Shown here: in pieces, positions 32,348 to 40,866 of the stretch | Numbering within the stretch: the stretch's first letter is position 1 | Layout of the letters: each line of letters starts with the position of its first letter | DNA from: Streptomyces sp. AC550_RSS872 | Lineage (GTDB): Bacteria; Actinomycetota; Actinomycetes; Streptomycetales; Streptomycetaceae | Length of the DNA stretch: 64,000 bases | NCBI RefSeq assembly: GCF_019049285.1 | Contig: NZ_JAGMUL010000036.1 | Location: forward strand, 1-64,000 | Direction of reading: 5' to 3' | Notes under the pieces: generated by a model | Database searches by the model: none | What the model was told of the DNA's origin: nothing | Seen by the model: the letters and a program-made list of their open reading frames with translations, nothing else | Translations under genes and position numbers: made by a program

Positions 32348-34532
32348 CGGATTCCTTCTGGAGCTTGGTGAAATCGGTGACGACCGGGACCAGATCCCCC
32401 GCCAGCCACAGGGGGAGTTGGTCACGGTGGTGGGGCGAGCCCGGGATGCCGCAGGCGCCGAGGGGGACCACCCAGAGGCTCGCCTCGCGGTCGGCCAGGT
32501 CCCAGACGTAGCGGGCGGCGGGGCCGCGCGCGCTCAGGTCGCTGAGGCCGGGGACGGCCGAGGTGCACAGCACGCAGTCGTGGTCGCCGGAGAGGCCGGG
32601 GGCGTCGTACGACGGGTCGGGGAGCGCCCGCCAGGGGGCGAGGCGGTGGGTGTCGCCCCAGGTGCCGGGCCCTGCTCCGGTGGGCCGGGCCGCCACCTCC
32701 TCGACCGCCGCGCGGACGATCCCGGCACGGTCGATGCCGTACAACTCCTCGGCGCGCAGCAGGTGTTCCAGAGCGAAACCGACCCGGGGCAGCAGGGCCA
32801 GCCAAGGCAGGAGGACCTCCGGGTAGGCGGGTGGGGCGGACAGCGCGGCGAAGGCGGGGTGCGCGGCGAGTCGCCGTACGACCGCTCCGCGCACCGCCGC
32901 GTACACGGCCGCGGGTGCGCTGCTCGCGTCCATGCGGCGGTCCCAGGCCAGGAGGCTCTGCCGGATACGGGCGGCCTCGGGGGTGAGGCCCTCCACCGCG
33001 GAAAGGAGGTCCAACAGGGGCTTCGCGGATGCCAGTTGGGTGTCCATGTGGATCGCCGGCATGTCGGCGGCCGACCAGCGCTCCTTCTCCCCCAGCAGGG
33101 CCGTGATGCGGTCGGCGCGGTGCGGCGGGGCGAACTCGACCCCCAGGGGTGCGGCGAGGCCACGCTGGTTGGCCATGGCGGCGATGCCGTCGGTGAGGCC
33201 GCCCCGGGACGTCTCGTGCCGGCCCCGCCAGTCGTGGCCGGGCTCCCAGGCAGGCACGAGCCGGACCCGGTTGGCCTCCGACCGCACCGGCACCCTCCCG
33301 GCGACACGGTGCAGCAGGCCGCCCTCGGTGTCGGCGGCCTGGACGACGTTGACGGGCTCGGCCCAGAGGTCGACGGCACGGTCGACGTCGGCGACGCGGC
33401 GGGCACGCAGGAGGGGGAGGAGGGCGCTGAAGCCGAGGTCGGAGGTGACGCGGGGCGGGTAGCGCAGACTGACGGCGAGCGGAGCATCCAGCCCGTCCGG
33501 CGTTTGGGGAAGGGGGGACGGCAGCGTCGCGCCGGCGGTCGCACTGACTTCCCCCACTTCCACGTCCGCCACCCCGCTCTCCAGATCCTCCTCCACCCCG
33601 CTCTCCAGCCCCTCCGGCCCCCCGATCACCACCGGCCCCCGCTCCGTCTCGATCACCTCGACCTCGACCGGCTCCTCCCCCGCGACCTCCACGACCTCCG
33701 TGTGCCGCGCGGCGCGCCGCCAGATCCCGTCCGGACCCAGCGCCTCCACCTCCGCTCCCGTACGCCGCAACCGCTCCCGGTACAGGTCCTGGTAGTCGGC
33801 CATGGCGTTGGTGATGCCCCAGGCGACCGTGCCGGTGTGGCCGAAGTGGGCGATGCCGGGGATGCCGGGGACGGCTAGGCCGATGACGTCGAACTCGGGG
33901 CAGGAGAGATGGATCTGCTGGTAGACGCCGGGTTCCTCGATGAAGCGGTGCGGGTCGCCGGCGATGATCGGGCGCCCGGTGACGGTCCGTTCGCCGCTCA
34001 CCAGCCAGCCGTTGCTGCCGGAGGTGCCCGGCCCGTCGGTGGCGAACAGCGCGACCGCGTCGGCGCCGAGATGCCGGACGACCTGCTCACGCCAGAGCTT
34101 GGCCGGGAACCCGGCGAACAGGATGTGGATGCCGAGCCAGACGCCGAGCGGGGTCCAGGGCTCCCAACTGCCGGGGGCGAGCCCGGTCCGGGCGAACTCC
34201 GGCGTACGGCGGGCGCCCTCGGCCAGGCCCTCGTTGACCCCGTCGACGTACGCCCGCACCCACTCCGCCGTCTCAGGGTCCCGCCCCTCCAGCTCGGCGA
34301 AGCAGCGTCTCGCCGTGTCGTCGAGGCGGGCCCGTCTGACGAACCGGTCCCAGGGCAGGGCCTCGGCCCCGAGGAAGGACGCGGACGTGCCCTGGGACCG
34401 GTGCCGCTCCACCTCCAGCTGCCAGGCCCGGTCGAGGGCGGTGACGCGGCCCTGTACGCGGGCGAGTTCTCTCGCCCCGGTCGCACGAAGATGCGGAATG
34501 CCCCAGGCATCGCGGAAGATCTCGCCGGTCAC
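32340..34532 (-). CDS. Penicillin acylase family (S45, Ntn-hydrolase) protein
   Basis: A 730-residue protein from GTG 34532, behind GGGAGGGG. The N-terminal part (IFRDAWGIPHLRATG, DRAWQLEVERHR) is the A-chain. The autocleavage site is GTSG before Ser173-Asn-Gly-Trp, giving the N-terminal Ser nucleophile of the B-chain; later HFGHTGTVAWGITNAMADYQDLY and MANQRG fit the family. There is no signal peptide, unlike most S45 acylases, so it should act in the cytoplasm. It hydrolyses an amide to release an acyl group; the substrate is unknown. It opens an operon with an acyltransferase, cupin and SDR and starts 19 bases from an iron box. Confidence 0.9.
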   Translation of the reverse strand: MTGEIFRDAWGIPHLRATGARELARVQGRVTALDRAWQLEVERHRSQGTSASFLGAEALPWDRFVRRARLDDTARRCFAELEGRDPETAEWVRAYVDGVNEGLAEGARRTPEFARTGLAPGSWEPWTPLGVWLGIHILFAGFPAKLWREQVVRHLGADAVALFATDGPGTSGSNGWLVSGERTVTGRPIIAGDPHRFIEEPGVYQQIHLSCPEFDVIGLAVPGIPGIAHFGHTGTVAWGITNAMADYQDLYRERLRRTGAEVEALGPDGIWRRAARHTEVVEVAGEEPVEVEVIETERGPVVIGGPEGLESGVEEDLESGVADVEVGEVSATAGATLPSPLPQTPDGLDAPLAVSLRYPPRVTSDLGFSALLPLLRARRVADVDRAVDLWAEPVNVVQAADTEGGLLHRVAGRVPVRSEANRVRLVPAWEPGHDWRGRHETSRGGLTDGIAAMANQRGLAAPLGVEFAPPHRADRITALLGEKERWSAADMPAIHMDTQLASAKPLLDLLSAVEGLTPEAARIRQSLLAWDRRMDASSAPAAVYAAVRGAVVRRLAAHPAFAALSAPPAYPEVLLPWLALLPRVGFALEHLLRAEELYGIDRAGIVRAAVEEVAARPTGAGPGTWGDTHRLAPWRALPDPSYDAPGLSGDHDCVLCTSAVPGLSDLSARGPAARYVWDLADREASLWVVPLGACGIPGSPHHRDQLPLWLAGDLVPVVTDFTKLQKESDV

Positions 34533-34550
34533 CTGTGCCCCTCCCTTGCT

Positions 34551-34569
34551 TTAGGTTAGCCTTGCCTAA
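34551..34569. promoter_or_regulatory. Iron box (DmdR1/IdeR-type operator) between divergent genes
   Basis: TTAGGTTAGCCTTGCCTAA keeps the core of the known actinobacterial iron-box consensus (TTAGGTTAGGCTCACCTAA) with three differences. It lies 19 bases before the acylase start and 41 before the siderophore-interacting protein start, so iron-loaded repressor should silence both directions. Confidence 0.88.
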
Positions 34570-34609
34570 GTCATTGGTGCGGGAATGGTACTTGAAGGGT
34601 GAAGAAGCC

Positions 34610-35329
34610 ATGGTGCAGGGGCACGGCTGGGAGGGCGCGGTCCTGAAGCTGCTGCGCGCGAAGGACTTCGTCTTCACGGTGACGGGGGCCGAGGACGTCA
34701 CCGAGCACTACCGCCGGGTCCACCTCACGGACGGCGGCATGCTGGCGGCGACCGGCGTCCACCCCACCATGTGGGTCCGGCTGTGGTTCGACAACGCGGG
34801 CAAACCCCACCAGCGCGCCTACACCCTGGTCGACCCGGACCCTGCGGCCGGCACCTTCAGCCTGGAGTTCGCCCTGCACGAGGGGGTCGCCAGCGACTGG
34901 GCGCGTACCGCGAAGCCCGGCGACACGATCGAGGCGACCATCCACGGCACGGGCTTCACCGACCCCGACCCGGCCCCCTCCCACGTCTTCGCCGTCGCCG
35001 ACACCGCCTCCCTGCCTGCCCTCAACTCCCTGCTCGCCACCCTGGCCTCGGCCCCGGCCACCGTGTGGTTCGAGGGCGAGCGCGACGGCCTGCCCTTCCG
35101 CACGGCCGGGTCCCGCCACGACGTACGGACGCTGCCGAGGCGCGACGCCGGCGCCCACTTGGTCTCCCAGGTCAAGGAGGCCCTGCCCGACCTCCTCAGG
35201 GGCACCCCGGACCCGTACGTCTGGATCGCCTGCGACACGGCGACGACCCGGGCCCTGACGTCGTACGTCAGCAAGGAGCTGGGCCTGCCGAAGCAGCGGG
35301 TGAACGCGCAGGGGTACTGGCGCGCCTGA
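34610..35329 (+). CDS. Siderophore-interacting protein (FAD-dependent ferric reductase)
   Basis: A 239-residue cytoplasmic flavoprotein. ATG 34610 (MVQGHGWEGAVLKLLRAKD) was chosen over an upstream frame because the latter runs through the iron box. The FAD-binding part has YRRVHLT, WVRLWF and the R-x-Y-T motif in HQRAYTLVDPDP; the C-terminal part has VFAVADTASLPALNSLLA and PYVWIACDTATTRALTSYVSKELGL. Family members reduce ferric siderophores to release iron. It is divergent from the acylase operon across the shared iron box. Confidence 0.93.
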   Translation: MVQGHGWEGAVLKLLRAKDFVFTVTGAEDVTEHYRRVHLTDGGMLAATGVHPTMWVRLWFDNAGKPHQRAYTLVDPDPAAGTFSLEFALHEGVASDWARTAKPGDTIEATIHGTGFTDPDPAPSHVFAVADTASLPALNSLLATLASAPATVWFEGERDGLPFRTAGSRHDVRTLPRRDAGAHLVSQVKEALPDLLRGTPDPYVWIACDTATTRALTSYVSKELGLPKQRVNAQGYWRA

Positions 35330-35359
35330 CCGGGCCCAGGACTGCGGAGCCCAACCCTC

Positions 35360-35632
35360 CGGCGCGTACCCGACCCACTGCGCGTAGCCCGACCCACTGC
35401 ACGGAGCCCAGCCCACGGCACGGAGCCCAGCCCACAGCACGGATCCCGACCCACGGCACGGAGCCCACCCACTGCGCGTAGCCCGACCCACTGCGCGTAG
35501 CCCAGCCCACGGCGCGTAGCCCGACCCACGGCGCGTAGCCCAGCCCACGGCACGGAGCCCGACCCACGGCGCGTAGCCCAGCCCACGGCACGGAGCCCAG
35601 CCCACGGCGCGGAGCCCGACCCACGGCTGCGG
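35360..35632. repeat. Minisatellite of about 18-bp units
   Basis: Roughly 15 degenerate copies alternate between GCGTAGCCCGACCCACGG and CACGGAGCCCAGCCCACGG types, filling the gap between the siderophore-interacting protein and the HhH-GPD gene. The 3' flank meets the ATG of the glycosylase. It translates in some frames as a WAGLRAVGRAP-type repeat, but I do not believe it is coding. Confidence 0.85.
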
Positions 35633-35662
35633 GGCATGGGCCGAGGGGGCATGATCGGGGGC

Positions 35663-36280
35663 ATGGACGTCACCCTTCACCTCGCCCAGGACGCCGAGGC
35701 CGACGCGCTTCTCGGCCGCAGCCCGCTCGCCGCGCTGGTCGGCATGCTGCTGGACCAGCAGGTGCCGATGGAGTGGGCGTTCAAGGGGCCGCGCACGATC
35801 GCGGACCGGCTCGGCGCGGACGACCTGGACGCGCACGACATCGCCGCGCAGGACCCGGACGCCTTCTCCTCCCTGCTCTCGGAGAAGCCGGCCGTGCACC
35901 GCTACCCCGGGTCCATGGCCAAGCGGATCCAGCAGCTGTGCCAGTACATCGTCGAGCACTACGACGGTGACGCCGAACTCGTCTGGAAGGGCGTCGACGA
36001 CGGCCGCGAACTGCTGCGCCGGCTGGAGGACCTGCCCGGCTTCGGCAAGCAGAAGGCCCAGATCTTCCTCGCCCTGCTGGGCAAGCAGCTGGGCGTCCGC
36101 CCCCAGGGCTGGCAGGAGGCCGCCGGCGCCTACGGCGAGACGAAGTCCTTCCGCTCCGTCGCCGACATCACCGGCCCCGAGTCACTGGCCAAGGTGCGGG
36201 CGCACAAGCAGGAGATGAAGGCGGCGGCCAAGGCCGCGAAGGGGACGGCGAAGAGCGCGGGGAAGAGCGCGGGGAAGTAG
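35663..36280 (+). CDS. HhH-GPD superfamily base-excision protein
   Basis: A 205-residue protein starting MDVTLHLAQDAEADALLGRS. The helix-hairpin-helix with the G-x-G pattern is at LEDLPGFGKQKAQIFLALLG (about 125-145), preceded by LVGMLLDQQVPMEWAFKGP. The usual catalytic Asp after the hairpin of classical glycosylases is not evident; actinobacterial relatives of this kind are of uncertain activity. The C-terminus is an alanine-lysine tail (KAAAKAAKGTAKSAGKSAGK-type repeats) that may bind DNA. No upstream Shine-Dalgarno is obvious because of the minisatellite. Confidence 0.85.
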   Translation: MDVTLHLAQDAEADALLGRSPLAALVGMLLDQQVPMEWAFKGPRTIADRLGADDLDAHDIAAQDPDAFSSLLSEKPAVHRYPGSMAKRIQQLCQYIVEHYDGDAELVWKGVDDGRELLRRLEDLPGFGKQKAQIFLALLGKQLGVRPQGWQEAAGAYGETKSFRSVADITGPESLAKVRAHKQEMKAAAKAAKGTAKSAGKSAGK

Positions 36281-36379
36281 ATACGGAGGCCTTCGCGGCC
36301 GTAGCCCCGCCGCCCGTGCTGTCATTCGAGTGGCCCGTCCCCGATGGCGAGGTGGGCCGGGTCGTTCTCAGCATGGATC

Positions 36380-37060
36380 ATGACCGAGTCACCGACCGGC
36401 TCCCCGTGGGGTCGGGACTACGACGACCGGCGCGTCCATGCCGGACACGCGCCCGGGCCGGGGACCGGCACGGTCGCCCATGAACCCGAGCCGCCGCTCG
36501 AAGGCCCCCTGCACGCCCTCTCCCGCGCCGCCTGGCAGGTCGTTCTCGGCACCGGCGTCTGCTCGCTGGTCCTGGGTGTCCTGGTCCTGGTCTGGCCGGG
36601 CGCCCCGCTCTTCGTCTCCGGTGTCCTCTTCGGCCTCTACCTCCTGATCAGCGGCGTCTTCCAGCTGATCGCGGCCTTCGGCACGCACCGGACGACCTCG
36701 CTGCGGGTGCTGGCGTTCATCAGCGGCATCCTGTCGGTCGTCCTCGGTCTGTTCTGCTTCCGCCGCCCGATGCAGTCGGTCCTGCTGCTCGCCCTGTGGA
36801 TCGGCATCGGCTGGCTCATCCGCGGCATCACCCAGCTGCTGGCCGCCGCCTCCGACAAGTCCATGCCGGCGCGTGGCTGGCAGATGTTCCTGGGGATCGT
36901 CACCGTCCTCGGCGGGATCGTGCTGATCGACTCCCCGATCGAGTCGGTCACCGTGCTGATGGTGCTCGGCGGATGCTGGCTGGTCGCGGTCGGCCTCGTC
37001 GAGATCGTCCTCGCGCTCCGCATCCGGGGGCGGGCCCGCCAGGTCCCGCGCGAACTGTGA
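36380..37060 (+). CDS. HdeD-family (DUF308) membrane protein
   Basis: A 226-residue protein. After a hydrophilic N-terminus (MTESPTGSPWGRDYDDRRVHAGH) come six transmembrane helices in three pairs (VVLGTGVCSLVLGVLVLVWPG, LFVSGVLFGLYLLISGVFQL, and so on), each with a short loop, as in the HdeD family. The E. coli HdeD protein is linked to acid stress; in Streptomyces the role is unknown. ATG 36380 was preferred over one at 36344. A small secreted gene follows. Confidence 0.9.
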   Translation: MTESPTGSPWGRDYDDRRVHAGHAPGPGTGTVAHEPEPPLEGPLHALSRAAWQVVLGTGVCSLVLGVLVLVWPGAPLFVSGVLFGLYLLISGVFQLIAAFGTHRTTSLRVLAFISGILSVVLGLFCFRRPMQSVLLLALWIGIGWLIRGITQLLAAASDKSMPARGWQMFLGIVTVLGGIVLIDSPIESVTVLMVLGGCWLVAVGLVEIVLALRIRGRARQVPREL

Positions 37061-37182
37061 CACGGACGGTGGCACGGACGGTGACAGGAACTGCGATACG
37101 CGCCGCGAACCGGTACGCCGAGCGGGCGGTTCTTCCCCCGGACGGGATGAGCCCCGTACGGCCACCGGGGAGATGACCTTCC

Positions 37183-37641
37183 GTGAGTACCGCGAGTACC
37201 GCACGACGCCGCTCGCGCAGCCGCGCCTGGCTGCGGGTCCTCGTGCTGCTGCTCGCCGTCCTGGTACCGGGCGCCCACGCCCAGGCACACGCCACCGCCC
37301 TGCCCACCGCGACCGGCGTCTCATCCGGGCCCTCCGGTGCTTCTGGCTCTTCTGGCTCTTCTGGCTCTTCTGGTCCTTCCAGTCCTTCCGGTCCTTCCGG
37401 TCCTTCCGGTCCTTCCGGTGAACTCGCCGAGCACGACGTCCTCGACACGGTCCTGCGGCCGCCGACCCGCCCCGACCGGCGCAGCGCGGCCCGCCGGGGA
37501 CGGCCGGGCCCCGGTCCGCTGCCGCGACCGGCACGCGACGCACGGCCGTGCCCGCCCCGCCCCGCGCCGCCACGGCCGTCGTACCTCCCCCATCTCCCCC
37601 GCCTCGCGCACCTCCTGCGCACCGTGGTCCTGCGCTGCTGA
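37183..37641 (+). CDS. Small exported protein with Ser-Gly-Pro repeat
   Basis: A 152-residue frame from GTG 37183: MSTASTARRRSRSRAWLRVL has a positively charged start and a hydrophobic core (WLRVLVLLLAVLVPGAHAQA), with signal cleavage likely after AHA. The repeat segment (about 49-78) is built of GPSGPSG and GSSGSSG, from 9-bp tandem units (37331-37424). The conserved-looking part EHDVLDTVLRPPTRPDRRS follows and the end is Arg/Pro-rich (HLLRTVVLRC). Function unknown. Confidence 0.6.
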   Translation: MSTASTARRRSRSRAWLRVLVLLLAVLVPGAHAQAHATALPTATGVSSGPSGASGSSGSSGSSGPSSPSGPSGPSGPSGELAEHDVLDTVLRPPTRPDRRSAARRGRPGPGPLPRPARDARPCPPRPAPPRPSYLPHLPRLAHLLRTVVLRC

Positions 37642-37693
37642 CCGCCCCCGTCACGCGGTCAGTCAGTACGACACAAGAAGCGGGAGCACAACC

Positions 37694-37819
37694 ATGCCCA
37701 CCGACCACTACGCGGTCCTGCGCGCCCTGCTGCGAGCGGAAGCCGTACGCAACGCACCGAAGCCGCAGTCGAAGAAGGAGAAGCCGCAGCATCCTCCGAA
37801 GGGACGGGAGCGCGGCTGA
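37694..37819 (+). CDS. Small basic protein
   Basis: A 41-residue frame MPTDHYAVLRALLRAEAVRN followed by a Lys/Pro-rich tail (PKPQSKKEKPQHPPKGRERG). GAAGCGGGAG lies about 12 bases upstream. Its good codon bias, and a start that reads like known small Streptomyces proteins, support it as a gene. No function is suggested. Confidence 0.5.
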   Translation: MPTDHYAVLRALLRAEAVRNAPKPQSKKEKPQHPPKGRERG

Positions 37820-38419
37820 ACGCGGGCGCGGCGGAGGCGGGTCTTCTCCGGGTCACCGCCTCCGCCGCGCCGTACCGAGGGCCGACCGGGTGATCTCGCG
37901 CCCGATCTGCGTACCGGTCGAACGAGCCAGGGACTTGAACATGCCGCTCCCGACGACCTGTTCCACGACGGAGGGCCGCTCCTGCCGCTCCCTTCCCCTG
38001 GGCGCCTCGCGGATCTCGTCCGGTCCAGCCTCTCGTACGCCGACTCCCTGTCCACAGCCTGTGCATACCGCCCGTACAGCGCGGACGAGGTCACCGCACG
38101 CTCCAGCGCGCCCGCCTCCTCGCCCATCCTTCTGGGGCTCCGCCCCAGACCTCGCTCCTCAAACGCCGGCGAGGCCGATTCAGCCCGTCCGGCGTTCGAG
38201 GACGAGGCCCGAAGGGCCGACAGCGGGGGGCTGGGGGCGCAGCCCCCAGGGACGGGACGGGTAGGGGCGGCGGGGGCGAGATCCACACGGCCCGCACCAC
38301 CGATCCGGCCACCACTTCCTCCGGCTTTGCCGATCCATCCCGTTTTGCCACCTCTTTTCCAGCGTCGCACTCCGTCGTCATGGCTGCGCCCGGAAGGTCT
38401 TGACCGGTAGGCTTTCCGT
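37820..38419. other. Gene-free region with a dispersed-type Streptomyces intergenic repeat
   Basis: About 600 bases without a gene. From about 38130 to 38265 it holds the motifs TCTGGGGCTCCGCCCCAGAC, CAAACGCCGGCGAGGC, GTCCGGCGTTCGAGGACGAG, CCCGAAGGGCC and GCTGGGGGCGCAGCCCCCAG. I recall these as one of the palindromic repeats scattered between Streptomyces genes. Several parts pair with each other and could act as a terminator or RNA structure. Confidence 0.6.
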
Positions 38420-38716
38420 GTGATCTTCAAGCGCATCGGAAACGGCCGGCCGTACCCCGACCACGGCCGGGAAAGCACCCGGCAGTGGGCGGACGTCGCG
38501 CCGCGCCCGGTCCGCCTCGATCAGCTCGTGACGACCAAGGGTCAGCTCGATCTGGAAACACTGCTGGCCGAGGACTCGACGTTCTACGGCGACCTCTTCG
38601 CGCACGTCGTGAAGTGGCAGGGCGACCTGTACCTGGAGGACGGCCTCCACCGCGCGGTGCGGGCGGCGCTCCAGCAGCGCCAGGTGCTGCACGCGCGCGT
38701 CCTGGAACTGGACTGA
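38420..38716 (+). CDS. Conserved hypothetical protein (VapB-antitoxin-like annotation possible)
   Basis: A 98-residue frame from GTG 38420: MIFKRIGNGRPYPDHGREST, then VRLDQLVTTKGQLDLETLLAEDST, then FYGDLFAHVVKWQGDLYLEDGLHRAVRAALQQRQVLHARVLEL. The HR...A..Q...L pattern resembles the ParB/Srx-like fold, and homologues are sometimes called VapB-type antitoxins. I would keep it as hypothetical. It sits upstream of the LytR_C gene and is followed by a 15-bp tandem repeat. Confidence 0.75.
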   Translation: MIFKRIGNGRPYPDHGRESTRQWADVAPRPVRLDQLVTTKGQLDLETLLAEDSTFYGDLFAHVVKWQGDLYLEDGLHRAVRAALQQRQVLHARVLELD

Positions 38717-38798
38717 CCCCGCACTGCTGACCCCGCACTGCTGACCCCGCACTGCTGACCCCGGACTACTGCCCCCGGACTGCTGACCCCGGCTGACC
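38714..38798 (+). repeat. 15-bp tandem repeat
   Basis: The unit CTGACCCCGCACTGC repeats about five times with drift (later copies CTGACCCCGGACTAC and similar), starting within the stop region of the preceding gene. It lies 100 bases before the next start. Confidence 0.8.
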
Positions 38799-38903
38799 CG
38801 GCCGGGCGCCAGGACGTCGGCAGTTGCCCCTTTCGGGTTGGACCGCGCGACCTCGAATGATCATCTAGTAGGCATTGCCGCTCGCGCGCACTACGCTGCG
38901 CCC

Positions 38904-39548
38904 ATGAGCATGCTGACTCCCCCGGGCATGGGCGGCCAGTACCGGATCAAGGGGGACAAGTACCCGCGGATGCGCCGTCCCCGGCGCCGCGGCAGGCTCG
39001 TCGTCGCCACCGTCGCCTCCGCCGCCGCGGTCGGCATGATCGGCTGGGGGACGCTGCAACTCATCGATGTCTTCACCGGCGGCGGCGGAGAGGCCTCGGC
39101 GGCCGGTCCGAAGGCCGACTGCCGGACCGGGGCGACCCCCTCGGCCACGGCCACCGCCCCCGCCGCGCTGCCCAAGCCGGGCAAGGTCACCGTCAACGTC
39201 TTCAACGCCACGACCCGCAGCGGCCTGGCCAAGCAGACCGCGGACGAGCTGAAGAAGCGCGGCTTCAAGATCGGTGACGTGGGCAACGCGGCCAAGGAGT
39301 TCGACAAGAAGGTCAAGGGCACCGGTCTCCTGCTGGGCCCGGCCGCGTCCCTGAACACCTCGCTGCCGGTCCTCGCCACCCAGCTCACGACGGCAGAGCG
39401 CCGCACCGACGCCGCCCGCAAGGACGCGACCGTCGACCTGATCATCGGCGACAAGTTCAAAGAGCTGACGAAGAAGCCGGACGCCGACAAGGCCCTGGCC
39501 GCCCTGGCCAAGCCTCAGCCGACGCCCACTGACAAGAAGGCCTGCTGA
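38904..39548 (+). CDS. LytR_C domain cell-envelope protein
   Basis: A 214-residue protein, MSMLTPPGMGGQYRIKGDKY..., with one N-terminal transmembrane helix (about 30-54, LVVATVASAAAVGMIGWGTL), an Ala/Pro linker and a LytR_C domain (GKVTVNVFNATTRSGLAKQTADELKKRGFKIGDVGNAA, then GTGLLLGPAASLNTSLPVLA, then VDLIIGDKFKELT). These domains accompany cell-wall polymer ligases, so it is probably an extracytoplasmic wall-biogenesis accessory. The ATG at 38904 was preferred to an upstream frame. It is convergent with upp. Confidence 0.9.
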   Translation: MSMLTPPGMGGQYRIKGDKYPRMRRPRRRGRLVVATVASAAAVGMIGWGTLQLIDVFTGGGGEASAAGPKADCRTGATPSATATAPAALPKPGKVTVNVFNATTRSGLAKQTADELKKRGFKIGDVGNAAKEFDKKVKGTGLLLGPAASLNTSLPVLATQLTTAERRTDAARKDATVDLIIGDKFKELTKKPDADKALAALAKPQPTPTDKKAC

Positions 39549-39582
39549 AACGCCCCGCTAAGGCAAGGCGAACGACGCCGCC

Positions 39583-40218
39583 CTACTCGGCAGCCCCGTA
39601 AAGACGATCCCCCGCGTCCCCCAGCCCCGGCACGATGTACCCGTGCTCGTTCAGGTGGTCATCCACCGCGGCCGTCACCACCGTCACCGGCGTCCCCGCC
39701 AGCTCCCGCTCCATCAGCTCGACACCCTCGGGCGCGGCGAGAAGCACCACGGCCGTCACATCGTCCGCGCCCCTCTTGATGAGCTCCTGGATCGCCGCGA
39801 CCAGCGTGCCGCCCGTGGCGAGCATCGGGTCCAGGACGTACACCTGACGCCCCGAGAGGTCCTCCGGCATGCGCGAGGCGTACGTGGAGGCCTGGAGCGT
39901 CTCCTCGTTGCGGATCATGCCCAGGAAGCCCACCTCGGCGGTCGGCAGCAGCCGGACCATGCCGTCCAGCATGCCGAGGCCGGCCCGCAGGATCGGCACC
40001 ACCAGCGGGCGCGGGTGGGAGAGCTTGACGCCGGTGGTGCCGGTGACCGGGGTCGTGATGTCGACCGCTTCGGTGCGCACGTCCCGCGTGGCCTCGTAGG
40101 CCAGCAGTGTGACCAGCTCGTCGGCCAGCCGACGGAAGGTCGCGGAGTCGGTGCGCCGGTCGCGCAGCGTGGTGAGCTTGTGGGCGACCAGAGGGTGGTC
40201 GACGACGTGGAGACGCAT
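39583..40218 (-). CDS. upp: Uracil phosphoribosyltransferase
   Basis: A 211-residue enzyme converting uracil and PRPP to UMP in pyrimidine salvage. It starts MRLHVVDHPLVAHKLTTLRD and shows PILRAGLGMLDGM, the PRPP-binding loop VLDPMLATGGTLVAA (about 130-145), and the uracil-binding C-terminus YIVPGLGDAGDRLYG. Length and motifs are complete. The ATG at 40218 fits family N-termini; an in-frame upstream extension to 40281 is unlikely. It is transcribed away from a small Arg-rich gene. Confidence 0.98.
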   Translation of the reverse strand: MRLHVVDHPLVAHKLTTLRDRRTDSATFRRLADELVTLLAYEATRDVRTEAVDITTPVTGTTGVKLSHPRPLVVPILRAGLGMLDGMVRLLPTAEVGFLGMIRNEETLQASTYASRMPEDLSGRQVYVLDPMLATGGTLVAAIQELIKRGADDVTAVVLLAAPEGVELMERELAGTPVTVVTAAVDDHLNEHGYIVPGLGDAGDRLYGAAE

Positions 40219-40366
40219 GTCCACAACAGTAACCGGGCCGGGTGGGCCCGGCGTCCGCACGCGCGGCAAGCCAAAGGCCATGACATCACCCTTGCGCTGG
40301 CATCAAACCGCCCGTCAGAGGGAAAGTGGGAGGGACCGGGAGGGACATACCGGGGGTGGTGTGCCT

Positions 40367-40552
40367 ATGCCTGATCGTGAGTCCCCAGCGGACGCCGCGC
40401 AGGAGGAGGCGGACGCCGTGCGTCGCCGGCGCCGCGCCCAGTTCCTGCGGGAACTCGCCGAGGCCCGCGCCCTGCGGGACCGCGTACAGCCGCGCCGCGC
40501 CAAGGCTGCCCGCCTGCGCCACGCCCTGCGCATGCGCACGTTCCGCTGGTAG
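40367..40552 (+). CDS. Small Arg/Ala-rich coiled-coil protein
   Basis: A 61-residue product, MPDRESPADAAQEEADAVRR..., almost wholly helical and charged (RRRRRAQFLRELAEARALRDRVQPRRAKAARLRHALRMRTFRW). GGTGGTG precedes the ATG. I recall a similar small gene between upp and tadA in other Streptomyces. Possibly nucleic-acid-binding; no function known. Confidence 0.65.
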   Translation: MPDRESPADAAQEEADAVRRRRRAQFLRELAEARALRDRVQPRRAKAARLRHALRMRTFRW

Positions 40553-40866
40553 GGCGAGGTCCGGGAAAGATCCGCGCCCTTCTGGGGCGCCTGCGCGGTG
40601 GGCGTGCGTGGACAGCCGGAAAAGCCGCGTACGATCCGCACGTGGCGGCAACGAGTGTGCTGGTGAGTCCTTCACGGACGTGCTCGCGGACCCCCTCGGG
40701 CCGACGCGATCAAAACTGCCGGACACAGGGAGCCGAAGACGTCCCCTGGACGGCTTGTTTCTGCCACGATTCCGAGTGGGTGGGCTCGGAGCACAGCTCT
40801 CCCCGCCCCCAACCTCCGCCGGGGGGACCCCCAACCGGCACGCCTATGACCAGTGGGAGAGTCACG
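40553..40866. other. Intergenic region before the tadA operon
   Basis: About 315 bases with no supported gene. The promoter of the tadA operon should lie here; no clear -35/-10 stands out. A direct CCGGACACAGGG motif and a short GC-palindrome near 40780 are the only features seen. Confidence 0.35.

Noticed and set aside
31583..32425. An upstream start of the acyltransferase at 32425
   Set aside because: It lies inside the acylase coding end; ATG 32347 overlaps the acylase stop by 8 bases, the usual coupling.
34535..34609. The in-frame upstream extension of the siderophore-interacting protein
   Set aside because: It would translate through the iron box; family N-termini and a purine-rich site support ATG 34610.
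35340..35640. The minisatellite as a possible CRISPR array
   Set aside because: Units follow each other directly with no unique spacers, no leader and no cas genes in the window.
37331..37424. A 9-bp repeat run considered as a CRISPR-like or regulatory array
   Set aside because: It lies in a coding frame, units are contiguous and encode Gly/Ser/Pro repeats.
38130..38265. The palindrome-rich intergenic block as an IS end or origin
   Set aside because: It has no transposase and resembles scattered Streptomyces intergenic repeats; no origin features (DnaA boxes) were seen.
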